Shown here one piece after another: positions 18,504 to 27,991 of a DNA stretch of 64,000 nucleotides (positions within the stretch are counted from its first letter, which is position 1; each line of letters starts with the position of its first letter). The DNA is taken from contig NZ_ARXS01000001.1 of assembly GCF_025532145.1 (NCBI RefSeq), positions 124,001-188,000 of the forward strand, written 5' to 3'. The position numbers and the translations under genes were made by a program. The notes beneath the pieces were generated by a model that saw only the letters and a list, made by a program, of their open reading frames with translations, did not search any database and was not told the origin of the DNA. The stretch is from Alloalcanivorax balearicus MACL04 (GTDB taxonomy: Bacteria; Pseudomonadota; Gammaproteobacteria; Pseudomonadales; Alcanivoracaceae).

Positions 18504-18985
18504 TCGAAGATCTCCTTGAGACGCCGCTCGTAGCGCTGTTTTATTTGCTCAACCAGCACCGCTTCGTCTTCCACGTGCAAGGCATGCACCAGCATACGGC
18601 TGGCGTCCGCGCTGATATCCGCGCTTACCGTCCCCGGCGTCAACGACACCGTGCTGGTAAGCAGGGTGATGGCGAAGTCGTCCTTGATATCCAGCGGCAC
18701 CTCGACGAACGCCGGGCGCAATTTCTTCGGCGACCCCAGAATGCGCCGGGCCACCGACAGATTGGCGACGATGATGTCCCAGTGCACCATCAACACGAAC
18801 AGCACCAGTTTGTGAAAATTGCGCAGCCTCGGCACATTGGGCCAGAACGGCAGGGTACCCAGCGGCAGCACCGTCGCCAGCACCATGCCGAGCACCAGGT
18901 GGCCGGCGCTGAAGCCGCTGAGCAACAGCCACATCAGCAGCAGAAACACGCTCAGGGTCGGGAACGGGTAAAGCTTGCGGATCAT
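18497..18985 (-). CDS. mnhE: Mrp/Mnh Na+/H+ antiporter subunit E
   Basis: 162-aa subunit with two N-terminal membrane helices (FLLLMWLLLSGFSAGHLVLG and LVLFVLMVHWDIIVANLSVA) and a C-terminal soluble domain with the conserved TLLTSTVSLTPGTVSADI stretch. The ATG at 18985 has GGGAGG upstream and overlaps the mnhD stop (ATGA). Role in the complex is structural; the catalytic subunits are A and D. Confidence 0.92.
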   Translation of the reverse strand: MIRKLYPFPTLSVFLLLMWLLLSGFSAGHLVLGMVLATVLPLGTLPFWPNVPRLRNFHKLVLFVLMVHWDIIVANLSVARRILGSPKKLRPAFVEVPLDIKDDFAITLLTSTVSLTPGTVSADISADASRMLVHALHVEDEAVLVEQIKQRYERRLKEIFEC

Positions 18986-20472
18986 TGTGCACCTCCCGGA
19001 TAGCCCAGGACCGCGTGGATATACAGATCCGGCTGCGCCCACTGAGCAGCGACCGACTGCGTGACCGCCGACAACGGCCCGCCCAACAGCACCATGGCCG
19101 GCGCCATGGCCAGCAACACGATCACCGCGGCCAGCCGCCCTTTGTTCAGCACCACGTCCGCCATCGGCTCCCCGGCTCGCCAAAACAAGGTGGAGCCGGC
19201 GCGGCTCAGGCCGACCACCGCCAGCAGCCCGCCCGCCAGTATCAGCACCCAGTACAGTGGCGCGGGTACCGCCTGCAGCAACATCACCTTGCCAAGGAAG
19301 CCGGACAACGGCGGCAGCCCCGCCACCGCCACGGCACCGATAAAGAACAACGCGCCCAGCAGGCCCGCCGCGGGCGGACGCGGCCCCGCCATCAGGGTAT
19401 CACCAGCGTCTCCCCGCCCCCGTGACACCAGATCGGCGAGCAGGAACAGGCCGGCGCAAATCAAGGTGGAGTGAAGCAGATAGAACAGCGCGCCGCTGAT
19501 CGCCTCTTCCGTGCCCCAGGCCAGCGCCGCCACCAGCGTCCCCACCGACATCACCACCAGGTAAGCCACCAGTTCCCCCAGTCGCCGGGCACCAAACACA
19601 CCCACCGTGGCCAGCCCCAGGGTCAGCAGGGACACGGTCCACAGGGCCATATCACCCAGACCGGCCAGGGCGCCGTCACTGAACGCCAGGCCATGCACTC
19701 TCAGCAGCGCATAAATGCCGACCTTGGTCATGACCGCGAACAACGCGGCGACACCGGCGGTGGCACTGGCATAGGTCGCCGGCAACCAGAAGTACAGCGG
19801 GAACAGCGCCGCCTTCAGGCCGAACACCACACACAGCAACAGACCGGCCACTTTCACCAGCGTCAGAGCCGGGCCCTCCAGTTCAGCGGCCCGCGCGGCG
19901 AAGTCCGCCATGTTCAGGGTGCCGGTGGCACCGTAGATCAGCGACAGCGCCAGCAAAAAGACCGCGGAACCAATCAGATTGAGCACCACATAATGCAACC
20001 CGGCGCGCACCCGTGCCGGCCCGCGCCCATGCAGCGCCAAACCGTAAGAGGCAATCAGCAGGACCTCGAAAAACACGAACAGGTTGAACAGATCACCGGT
20101 AAGAAAGGCCCCGTTGATGCCCATCAACTGCATCTGGAACAATGAATGGAAGTTGGGGCCCAGGCGATCATCACCGTGGCTGGCGTAGAGCAACGCCGGC
20201 ACCGCCAGCACCGAGGTCAGCAGCACCATCAGCGCACTGAGCTGGTCCAGTACCAGCACGATGCCAAACGGCGCCGGCCAGTCCCCCAGCGAATACACCT
20301 GAATATCACCGGTGGCGGCCTGCCGGAACAGCAGGATGCTCACCGGCACCAGCGCCAGCGTCGCGGTCAGCCCGGTCACCCGGCGCAACCAGTGGCGTTC
20401 ACGAACCTCGAGCAGCAACATCATGCCCGCCAGCGCGGGAATCAGAATCGGAGCCATGATCCAGTTCGACAT
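18982..20472 (-). CDS. mnhD: Mrp/Mnh Na+/H+ antiporter subunit D
   Basis: Proton-translocating subunit homologous to NuoM/NuoN of complex I. 496 aa with about 14 helices; the conserved Glu of helix 5 lies in NLFVFFEVLLIASYGL and the Lys of helix 7 in FGLKAALFPLYFWLPATYA. Starts one base into the mnhC stop (TGATG). Needed with subunit A for cation/proton exchange. Confidence 0.94.
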   Translation of the reverse strand: MSNWIMAPILIPALAGMMLLLEVRERHWLRRVTGLTATLALVPVSILLFRQAATGDIQVYSLGDWPAPFGIVLVLDQLSALMVLLTSVLAVPALLYASHGDDRLGPNFHSLFQMQLMGINGAFLTGDLFNLFVFFEVLLIASYGLALHGRGPARVRAGLHYVVLNLIGSAVFLLALSLIYGATGTLNMADFAARAAELEGPALTLVKVAGLLLCVVFGLKAALFPLYFWLPATYASATAGVAALFAVMTKVGIYALLRVHGLAFSDGALAGLGDMALWTVSLLTLGLATVGVFGARRLGELVAYLVVMSVGTLVAALAWGTEEAISGALFYLLHSTLICAGLFLLADLVSRGRGDAGDTLMAGPRPPAAGLLGALFFIGAVAVAGLPPLSGFLGKVMLLQAVPAPLYWVLILAGGLLAVVGLSRAGSTLFWRAGEPMADVVLNKGRLAAVIVLLAMAPAMVLLGGPLSAVTQSVAAQWAQPDLYIHAVLGYPGGAQ

Positions 20473-20843
20473 CAGCGTCTCCCCTTATTCTGTTGCTCAT
20501 CCTGTTGCTCGCCGTCCAGCGCATCGCGCTGTCCGTCGACATGATCCGAGCCCAACTCCCCCTGCGCACGCAGCGCCAGCACCACCAGAAAGGCGGTCAT
20601 GGCGAAGCCGATGACGATGGCGGTCAGTACCAGGGCCTGGGGTAAGGGATCGGTGGGATCGGCGCTCTGCCCCACCACCGCCACTTGATCCAGCTTGAGC
20701 CGGCCAGAAATGAACACAAACAGATTGGCGCCGTAGCTGAGCAGGGTCAGCCCCAGAATCACCGGGAAGGTCCTCGCCCGCAGTACCAGATAAACACCAC
20801 TGCCCACCAGGACGGCGATGATGATCGCAACCAACGCTTCCAT
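20472..20843 (-). CDS. mnhC: Mrp/Mnh Na+/H+ antiporter subunit C
   Basis: NuoK-like 123-aa subunit with three helices and the segment LGLTLLSYGANLFVFISGRL, then DPLPQALVLTAIVIGFAMTA that is diagnostic for MrpC. Overlaps its neighbours by one base on each side (TGATG), so the whole cluster is tightly coupled. Confidence 0.93.
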   Translation of the reverse strand: MEALVAIIIAVLVGSGVYLVLRARTFPVILGLTLLSYGANLFVFISGRLKLDQVAVVGQSADPTDPLPQALVLTAIVIGFAMTAFLVVLALRAQGELGSDHVDGQRDALDGEQQDEQQNKGRR

Positions 20844-23641
20844 CAGCGAGCCCCTCCCTTGTCGTCCAGCAAGGACAATTTGCCCAGGTTGGCGAGAATC
20901 AGCAGCGTGGCGCCAACCACGGTCAGGAATACCCCGGTATCAAACAGCATGGCGGTGGCCACCTCGAACTCTCCCACCACCGGCCAATGCACATGCCAGA
21001 AGGCGCTGGTCAGGAACGGATGGCCAAAGTACCAGGCGCCGACACCGGTGAACCCGGCCAGCAGCACGCCCAAGGCAACCACCGGGTGATAATCGCCGGG
21101 AATGCGGCGATGCATCCACGCCACCCCGGACGCCACATACTGCAGCACCAGCGCCACCGAGGTAATCAGACCAGCGATGAAACCGCCGCCGGGCAGATTG
21201 TGCCCGCGCAGGAAGATGTACACCGAGATCATCAACGCCAGCGGCAGCAGCGGCCGCGAAATGGTGACCAGAATGAGCGGGTGAGCATCCTTGGCCCAGG
21301 GCCGCCCGAGCGAATCGGTCTGCGGCGAGTACAATTCCAGGTCCTTGAGCAGGGCATAAATGCCCATGCCGGCGATGCCCAGCACGATGATTTCGCCGAA
21401 AGTATCGAAACCACGGAAATCCACCAGAATCACGTTGACCACATTGGTGCCGCCACCGCCGGGTTTGGCGTTTTCCAGGAAGAACGGGCTGATCGAATCG
21501 ACCCCGGAGGTCATCATCATGAAGGCGAGAATGCCGACACCGCCGCCCACCAGCACCGACAGCACCACGTCCCGGCCGATACGCGGCATTGTGGATTCAC
21601 GGCGGGTGCGCACCGGCAGGAAGTACATCGCCAGCATCAGCAGCAGAATGGTGACCACCTCCACCGACAATTGAGTGAGCGCCAGATCCGGCGCGGAGAA
21701 GCGCACGAACATCAGCGACACCACCAGCCCCACCACGCTCAGACACATGATCGCGGTCATCCGGTGGCGGTGCAGGACGGTGGTAAGGATCGCCGCGACG
21801 ATCAGCATGCCGCCGCACAGCAACGCCACGCCGTCCAGTGGCAGCATGTCGCGGTCGCCACCAGCCAGCAGTTCCCCTGTCACCGACGTCACCAACACCA
21901 GCGCCACCACCATCAACAGCCAGGCGGTGTAGCTCTGCAAGGAGCCGTTACGCAGGGTGTTACTGACGGTGCCCGCCCATTTGGCCAGGGACTGCATGCG
22001 GGCTTCGAACACCAGTTTGGCGTCAAAGCGGGGCAGACGGTCATTCAGCGCGAATAACCGAAGACGCTGACTGTACACCAGCACGCCGCCCACCAGTGCC
22101 ACGATGCTCATCATCAACGGCACATTGAACCCGTGCCAGATGGTCAGATGATACTCCGGCAGGGTGCCGCCCAGAGTGGCACGGGCGGCCACCTCGAGCA
22201 GAGCCGCCACCGTTAGCGAGGGGAAGATCCCCACCGCCAGACACAAGGCCACCAGCACTTCCACCGGCACCTTCATATAGCGCGGCGGCTCATGAGGCGG
22301 GTATTTGGGCAGATCGATGGGTTCGCCGTTGAAAAACACGTCATGAATAAAGCGGGCGGAATAGGCCACCGAGAACACCCCGCCGAGCACCGCGCCCAGC
22401 GGCAGAATCCAGCTCAGGCTCCCCAACTGGCCGGTATCCAGGGTCTCGGCGAAGAACATCTCCTTGGACAGGAAGCCGTTTAGCAACGGCACCCCGGCCA
22501 TGGCCGCCGACGCCACCATCGCCAGTACCGCCGTGTAGGGCATGTACTTCCACAGACCGTTGATACGCCGCATGTCGCGCGTACCGGTCTCGTGATCGAT
22601 GATCCCCGCCGCCATGAACAGCGATGCCTTGAAGGTGGCGTGGTTGATAATGTGGAACACGCCCGCCACCGCCGCCAGTTGGGCATTGAGGCCGAACAGC
22701 ATGGTGATCAGGCCCAGATGACTGATGGTGGAATAGGCCAACAGCCCCTTTAGGTCATGCTGGAACAGTGCCCAGATGGCCCCCCACAGCAACGTGGCCA
22801 GACCGGCACCGGTGACCAGGAAGAACCAAAGGTCGGTGCCGGACAGCGCCGGGTACAAACGCGCCAGCAGGAACACCCCGGCTTTCACCATGGTGGCCGA
22901 GTGCAGGTAGGCACTGACCGGCGTCGGCGCCGACATGGCGTGAGGCAGCCAGAAATGGAACGGGAATTGGGCGCTCTTGGTGAACACACCCAACAGCACC
23001 AGACACAGAATCAGCGGATAAAGCGCGTGGCCGCGGATCAGATCGCCGCTGGCCAGCACATCGTCCAGGGAGTAGGAGCCCACCACCTGACCAATCACAA
23101 TGGCGCCAGCGAGCAGGGCAAGCCCGCCCATACCGGTGACCGCCAACGCCATGCGCGCGCCTTTACGGGCATCGGTCTGGTGATACCAGAATCCAATCAG
23201 CAGGAAAGAGCTGAGGCTGGTCAGTTCCCAGAACACCACCAGTAGCAGCAGATTGTTGCTGGTCACCACTCCCATCATGGCGCCCATGAACAACAGCAGG
23301 AAGGCGTAGAAACGCCCCGCCTTTTCGTTGGTGGAAAGATAGTAACGGGCGTAGAGAATGATCAACAGGCCGATGCCCAGCACCAGCAGCGAAAACAGCA
23401 GCGCCAGACCGTCCAGACGAAACGCCAGATTCAGGCCGAGATCCGGCATCCAGGGTACGAACTGACGTACTGTCTCACCGGAGAACACCCGGCGGCCATG
23501 GAACCACAGCACCCCCAGCGCCAGCAGAGGCAATACCGCCGCCGCCCAGGACAGCGCCGGACGCGAAAATCGCCATCGCTCAGCCAGCGGTGGCAGCACC
23601 GCCCCAAGGAAGGGCAGCAAAACCAGAAACCCAAGGTTCAT
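20843..23641 (-). CDS. mnhA: Mrp/Mnh Na+/H+ antiporter subunit A fused to subunit B
   Basis: Large NuoL-like subunit, 932 aa. Residues 1 to about 760 form the MrpA part, with the proton-channel segments VVFWELTSLSSFLLIGFW and SAQFPFHFWLPHAMSAPTPV; the last 150 residues (from about ILVTISRPLLPLALMISVYI) correspond to MrpB, which is separate in Bacillus. The fused A/B form is the six-gene group 2 type of Proteobacteria, so no mnhB gene is missing. First gene of the operon. Such antiporters export Na+ and support life in saline, alkaline surroundings. Confidence 0.93.
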   Translation of the reverse strand: MNLGFLVLLPFLGAVLPPLAERWRFSRPALSWAAAVLPLLALGVLWFHGRRVFSGETVRQFVPWMPDLGLNLAFRLDGLALLFSLLVLGIGLLIILYARYYLSTNEKAGRFYAFLLLFMGAMMGVVTSNNLLLLVVFWELTSLSSFLLIGFWYHQTDARKGARMALAVTGMGGLALLAGAIVIGQVVGSYSLDDVLASGDLIRGHALYPLILCLVLLGVFTKSAQFPFHFWLPHAMSAPTPVSAYLHSATMVKAGVFLLARLYPALSGTDLWFFLVTGAGLATLLWGAIWALFQHDLKGLLAYSTISHLGLITMLFGLNAQLAAVAGVFHIINHATFKASLFMAAGIIDHETGTRDMRRINGLWKYMPYTAVLAMVASAAMAGVPLLNGFLSKEMFFAETLDTGQLGSLSWILPLGAVLGGVFSVAYSARFIHDVFFNGEPIDLPKYPPHEPPRYMKVPVEVLVALCLAVGIFPSLTVAALLEVAARATLGGTLPEYHLTIWHGFNVPLMMSIVALVGGVLVYSQRLRLFALNDRLPRFDAKLVFEARMQSLAKWAGTVSNTLRNGSLQSYTAWLLMVVALVLVTSVTGELLAGGDRDMLPLDGVALLCGGMLIVAAILTTVLHRHRMTAIMCLSVVGLVVSLMFVRFSAPDLALTQLSVEVVTILLLMLAMYFLPVRTRRESTMPRIGRDVVLSVLVGGGVGILAFMMMTSGVDSISPFFLENAKPGGGGTNVVNVILVDFRGFDTFGEIIVLGIAGMGIYALLKDLELYSPQTDSLGRPWAKDAHPLILVTISRPLLPLALMISVYIFLRGHNLPGGGFIAGLITSVALVLQYVASGVAWMHRRIPGDYHPVVALGVLLAGFTGVGAWYFGHPFLTSAFWHVHWPVVGEFEVATAMLFDTGVFLTVVGATLLILANLGKLSLLDDKGGAR

Positions 23642-23956
23642 AGACTATCCGTCGATTTGTCGTTTCGGGCGTGGAGCACCCAAGAGTACGGGAGAACCGT
23701 CTATAACAGGAAACGGTTAAGCGAAAACGACCGGCGGATCAGGGAAATAGGGCCGACGGCCGCGGCGGGGACAATCCACCGGGCAGTGGGTATGAGCGGA
23801 ATCAGGCAGACAGCAGTTCATCGCTTCGATCATGACTCAGTGAAACCGCAGTATGCCATGAAAACATCATTTGAAAATACAGTGATCCGGCCGCGCCGAT
23901 GCACCCCGGCCTGCTCCGTATTACCATGTTTTGTGACCAGACCGATCGAGCATGCC
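23642..23956. other. Divergent intergenic region
   Basis: 315 bp between mnhA and the HEAT-repeat gene, presumed to hold the promoters of both. I see no convincing operator, RNA or hairpin. An open frame runs through part of it in phase with the HEAT-repeat gene, so that gene could begin further upstream. Confidence 0.4.
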
Positions 23957-24661
23957 ATGTCGTCCACCCGCGCCAGGATCGAACGCTATTACACCGACCT
24001 ACTCCAAACGAGCGGCGCCACGCGTGTTGAAGCCTGTTATTGCCTGGAAGATCTGCTGCTCGCCGACAACGACCCGGAAATGCTTCGTCTCCACTTCGAC
24101 CTACTGACACGGGATACCGGTTCCGCCGCCTACTACGACTTGCGCTCGATGTTCATGGACCGGCCCGCGGACGTGGTGGAACCTTTCCTGCTCGCCCGCT
24201 ACGACGAACCCGCCTGCCCGGAAACCAGGGCCGGCATTCTCCATATACTGGCGGCGCAGGGGTCGCAGCAGGTATTACCGTTGCTCCGCTCCGGATTGGG
24301 CAACCCGGATGCCGTCCTGCGCCGGAGCTGCATCATCGCCCTCGGCTGGATCGGTGACGCCGGAGACCTGTCCCGATTGCGCCAGCGGCTGCAACAAGAC
24401 ACGGAAGCCGAATTGAGAGGGCTGGCCGCAAGCGCGCTGAGACAATGGTGGTTTCGTCGTATCCTGCCGGCCACGGATCTTCTCCCCGTGCTCTATCCCG
24501 CTCTGCAAAGGGAATCCTCCGAATACGCCTTGAAGCTGATCATCGTGGCGATCCAGGATCTTCAAGGCCGCTGCCATGGCTTGAAGGAGGACCTCGAGGA
24601 TCATTGCATTCATGGCGATCCGTATCAGGCTCGGGAGCGCATCATCGCCGCCGGCCTTTAA
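23957..24661 (+). CDS. HEAT-repeat protein of unknown function
   Basis: 234-aa soluble protein of paired helices. HEAT/PBS-lyase-like units are visible around residues 70-140, for example RAGILHILAAQGSQQVLPLL and SCIIALGWIGDAGDLSRLRQRL, followed by LAASALRQWW. No signal or membrane segment. Such folds usually mediate protein-protein contacts. The start (MSSTRARIERYY) is chosen because the preceding in-frame residues look non-coding; ribosome site weak. It is not obviously in an operon. Confidence 0.7.
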   Translation: MSSTRARIERYYTDLLQTSGATRVEACYCLEDLLLADNDPEMLRLHFDLLTRDTGSAAYYDLRSMFMDRPADVVEPFLLARYDEPACPETRAGILHILAAQGSQQVLPLLRSGLGNPDAVLRRSCIIALGWIGDAGDLSRLRQRLQQDTEAELRGLAASALRQWWFRRILPATDLLPVLYPALQRESSEYALKLIIVAIQDLQGRCHGLKEDLEDHCIHGDPYQARERIIAAGL

Positions 24662-24835
24662 TGATCTTTTTCGATACCGGCGGGAAACCGCCATGGCCGG
24701 CCATTGTCGCCATCGCCGCATCTCGTACTACACTATCGGTTCGGTGGCACCGTTGGTGGTCACCGAATCACCGGCGACCGATTCATGGGCTGACGCCGGG
24801 CCCCGTTTGTAGCTGTTTGAAGCAAGGAGAATCAC

Positions 24836-25081
24836 ATGCACCGCATTCTGTTCGTTACGGCCGCGGCCGCCCTGTTCGCCACCGGTTGCGCCAGCACCCC
24901 CTCCGCGAATCTGCCGGAGGGCGCCACTGCCTGTCCGGATAAACGGCCTACCGTCTGCACCATGGATTACAATCCGGTGAACGGTTTCAACGCCGCCGGA
25001 GAAGATCAGGGTGAATTTGGCAACGCCTGCGGCGCCTGTGGTCAGGACGACATCAGCTACACCATTCCGGTAAGACGGTGA
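24836..25081 (+). CDS. Small lipoprotein with Kazal-like domain
   Basis: 81-aa predicted lipoprotein: basic-hydrophobic signal and lipobox ATGC (Cys18), then a Cys-rich module TACPDKRPTVCTMDYNPVNG and NACGACGQDD. The CTMDYNPV and NACxAC pattern matches Kazal-type protease-inhibitor-like lipoproteins of Proteobacteria, except that the Cys expected after NPV is an Asn here. AAGGAG precedes the ATG. Stands alone between the HEAT and DUF2868 genes. Inhibitory activity is not implied by the sequence. Confidence 0.75.
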   Translation: MHRILFVTAAAALFATGCASTPSANLPEGATACPDKRPTVCTMDYNPVNGFNAAGEDQGEFGNACGACGQDDISYTIPVRR

Positions 25082-25127
25082 TCCCGCTGCTCAATACATC
25101 ACTGTAACCCCGGAACGGACGCTCACC

Positions 25128-26486
25128 TTGCCCTACTCCCCTTTGCGCCTGCTGCTGGATTTCGATGATCAATACCAGCGGGATCAGCGCCAGAGCCCGG
25201 ACTTTCTCCATCGCCGGGACCGACAACTGGCGCTGCAGGCGCAGCAGCGGGGCGGCTCCACGCCACTCCCCGAGGATTGGCTACGCACCCTGGGCGCCGA
25301 CCGTGTCGGCGGCGGCCACGATCCGCGTCTGCGCACCTGGCGGCGGGCTCGCGTGCTGTTCGTTCTCGGCGGCGCGGTACTCGGCGTGCTCACCATGCTC
25401 GGGCTGCTCTATTACGATGGCAGCCAGCGCATCAACGTCACCCTGCTGCTCGGCTTCGCGGCGCTGCAACTGGCTCTGGCGATCCTGACCACGGCGCAGG
25501 CGGCCATCGGCTGGCGCCCCTGGGGGCGGCTACTGGATCGCGCCGACGCCACGCCTTCCGCCCTGCACGATCTGCAACCGCCGCTGGCGGCCCGGGTCGC
25601 GCACAGCGGTGGGCTCGCGTTCGCGATCGCCGCGCTGCTGACCCTGCTGGTGCAGGTGGTGGTGCGTGATCTGGCGTTCGGCTGGAGCACCACCTTGCAA
25701 ACCTCCGCCCCGGCCTACCACGAACTCACCCACGCCCTGGCCTGGCCATGGCGGCAATGGCTGCCGCCGGCGGTGCCGTCACTGGAACTGGTGGAGCAAT
25801 CCCGGTTCTTCCGCATCAGCGATCAAACGCCCGCCGATCCAGCCCGGCTCGGCGCCTGGTGGGCATTCCTGGCCATGATCTGGCTGGTCTATGTGGTGCT
25901 GCCCCGGCTGGTGTTTCTGGCCCTGAGCCGTGCCCAGTTACGCTGGCGGGCAAAGCGGCTGCTGACCCGGCATCCTGGTATGACGGCCCTGCGTCAACGC
26001 TTTGAACAGCCCTGGGTGGATACCGGCGCGGGCAATGCCACCTCATCACCGGAGCTTGATCAGGGTAAGACGGCCGATGGCGTACTGCCGGAGAGCGGCA
26101 CGGTGATCCACTGGGCCGGCGCCGGCCTCGCCGATGACGCGCTGTTCAGTACGCTCGTCGGCGGGGAGCGCGCCCCATTGCGGCTGGAAGCGGGCGGCAG
26201 CGCCAGCCTGGATCATGATCGGGCGGTGCTGGAACAGGCCGGCCAGCGGCGCGAACCGGTATTGATCCTGACCCAGGGCTGGGAACCGCCCACCGGCGAG
26301 CTGGCGGACTTTCTCGACGACGCCCGCCAACAATGGGGCGAGGACACCGTGATCGCCCTGGTTCCCCTGGCCGCCGATCCGGGCGGTGCTTTATCCGACG
26401 ACACTCTGGCCCAGTGGCGTCGATTCGTGGACCGGCGGCAACATGCCCATTTGCGTCTATGCCGCGCCCCGGAGGTGTCCTCATGA
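25128..26486 (+). CDS. DUF2868 membrane protein
   Basis: 452-aa inner-membrane protein of unknown function. Hydrophobic segments near residues 73-92, 100-122, 155-175 and 245-270 and a soluble C-terminal domain rich in charged residues. It starts with TTG at 25128 (MPYSPLRLLLDFDD); no better start is seen. Its stop overlaps the ATG of the following GTPase gene (ATGA). The two families, DUF2868 and DUF3482, are regularly paired in Proteobacteria, so they probably form one membrane-bound unit. Confidence 0.82.
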   Translation: MPYSPLRLLLDFDDQYQRDQRQSPDFLHRRDRQLALQAQQRGGSTPLPEDWLRTLGADRVGGGHDPRLRTWRRARVLFVLGGAVLGVLTMLGLLYYDGSQRINVTLLLGFAALQLALAILTTAQAAIGWRPWGRLLDRADATPSALHDLQPPLAARVAHSGGLAFAIAALLTLLVQVVVRDLAFGWSTTLQTSAPAYHELTHALAWPWRQWLPPAVPSLELVEQSRFFRISDQTPADPARLGAWWAFLAMIWLVYVVLPRLVFLALSRAQLRWRAKRLLTRHPGMTALRQRFEQPWVDTGAGNATSSPELDQGKTADGVLPESGTVIHWAGAGLADDALFSTLVGGERAPLRLEAGGSASLDHDRAVLEQAGQRREPVLILTQGWEPPTGELADFLDDARQQWGEDTVIALVPLAADPGGALSDDTLAQWRRFVDRRQHAHLRLCRAPEVSS

Positions 26487-27883
26487 CCACCGCGCCACGC
26501 TTTGCCGTGGTCGGCCACCCCAACAAGGGCAAGTCGAGCATCGTCGCCACGCTTTCGCAGAACGACGCCGTTACCATCGCCCTGGAGCCGGGCACCACCC
26601 GTGACAGCGAGCGCTACCCGCTGAGCGTGGACGGCCATCTGCTCTACGAACTGATCGATACCCCCGGGTTCCAGCGCCCCCGCCGGGTGCTGGCCTGGCT
26701 ACAGGCGCACAGCCACTCCGCCTCGGACCGGCCCGACACGGTACGCGCCTTCGTCAATCAGCACCGCGACGATCCGCGTTTTCACGACGAGTGCGAACTG
26801 CTGACGCCGATTCTCGACGGTGCCGGCATCATCTATGTGGTGGACGGTTCGGTGCCCTATCACCAGGAACACGAAGCGGAGATGGAAATTCTGCGCTGGA
26901 CCGGCCAGCCCAGCCTGGCGTTGATCAACCGCATCGGCGAGGACGACCACGGCGAGCAGTGGCAAACCGCCCTGGGGCAGTACTTCCGCATCGTCCGCGA
27001 CTTCAACGCGGTCACCGCACCGTTCGAAACCCATCTGAGTCTGCTGCGCAGTTTCGGGCAGTTGGCACCACAGTGGGAAACCGCTCTGGAGCAGGCCGTC
27101 GAACATCTCCGGGAGCAACGCCGGCACCGCCAGCAGCGAGCCTGGGCACTGATCGCCGATGCCCTCAGCGATATGCTCGGCCATGCCGAAAGCGCCCGCC
27201 TCGGCGAAGACGCCAGCCGCTCCGCCCTGGAGGTCCGGCTGCGGCAAAGCTGGCAGGACTGGCAACGCAAACGGGAGCAGCGACTGCGGCGGGAAGTGGA
27301 GCAGCTTTATCAGCACCACCATCTGCAACGGCAGGAACAGCACCTGGAATGGCAGCCCGGGCATGACCTGTTCAGCGAACGGGAACGCCGGGCCTGGGGC
27401 GTCAGCCGGGCCTATCTGGCCACCGCCGGTTTCGGCGCCGGCGCTCTGGGTGGCGCTGGCGTGGATGCCCTCACCGCCGGCCACACGCTGGGCGCCGGCG
27501 CCCTGATCGGGGGCGTGCTCGGCGCCGCCGGCAGTCTCTACTATTCCAGCAAACTGGATCGTCTGAATCTGGGCCCGCTGTCCTCCGGCGGCCGCGAGGC
27601 GCGCTTCGGCCCGCTGCGCGACCCGCAATTCGGCTATGTGGTACTCGGCCGCGCCCTGCAACACTGGTATCAGATCACCGATCGCAATCACGCCGGCCGC
27701 GACCCGCTGACCCTGGACAATGCCGACAGCCACTGGCTCGATGCCCTGCCCCGCAGCCAGCGCCACGCACTACAGAAAGCCTTGCAGCAAAGCACTCGTC
27801 AGCAGGACGAGAAACGCCGCCAAGCTCTACGCGAAGCGGTGGCTCGGGCGGGGGAAGCGTTTCTGGAGTGGCGGCGGAAGTGA
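26483..27883 (+). CDS. DUF3482 GTPase (Era-like, membrane hairpin)
   Basis: 466-aa GTPase. G1 GHPNKGKSS (about residues 9-17), a Thr-rich G2 in GTTRDSERY, G3 DTPGF; the G4 position reads LINRIGED, so the usual NKxD is degenerate. A long charged helical region (residues 195-290) is followed by a Gly/Ala-rich hydrophobic hairpin (about 305-345) likely to enter the membrane. GGAGG precedes the ATG, which overlaps the DUF2868 stop. Role unknown. Confidence 0.85.
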   Translation: MTTAPRFAVVGHPNKGKSSIVATLSQNDAVTIALEPGTTRDSERYPLSVDGHLLYELIDTPGFQRPRRVLAWLQAHSHSASDRPDTVRAFVNQHRDDPRFHDECELLTPILDGAGIIYVVDGSVPYHQEHEAEMEILRWTGQPSLALINRIGEDDHGEQWQTALGQYFRIVRDFNAVTAPFETHLSLLRSFGQLAPQWETALEQAVEHLREQRRHRQQRAWALIADALSDMLGHAESARLGEDASRSALEVRLRQSWQDWQRKREQRLRREVEQLYQHHHLQRQEQHLEWQPGHDLFSERERRAWGVSRAYLATAGFGAGALGGAGVDALTAGHTLGAGALIGGVLGAAGSLYYSSKLDRLNLGPLSSGGREARFGPLRDPQFGYVVLGRALQHWYQITDRNHAGRDPLTLDNADSHWLDALPRSQRHALQKALQQSTRQQDEKRRQALREAVARAGEAFLEWRRK

Positions 27884-27908
27884 CGTGGCAGGTTGAGCCT
27901 AACTATTG

Positions 27909-27970
27909 CTACAAAGTGGCTGTAGGAGCCTGCCCTGCAGGCGAATTTTTGGGCGCGGCCCCCATTCGCC
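27909..27970. repeat. Degenerate REP-like copy
   Basis: GCTACAAAGTGGCTGTAGGAGCCTGCC... followed by a short partner CCCATTCGCC resembles the window's REP family (CTACGAAGCCGCTGTGGGAG...GCGAAT) with many changes and a truncated right arm. It lies between the DUF3482 gene and the convergent AraC regulator. Confidence 0.5.
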
Positions 27971-27991
27971 AGCACACGGAGAACCGTCCCG

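Noticed and set aside
20987-22057. His/Gln-rich plus-strand frame across mnhA
   Set aside because: Antisense to the antiporter subunit; composition is a reflection of GC-rich hydrophobic codons.
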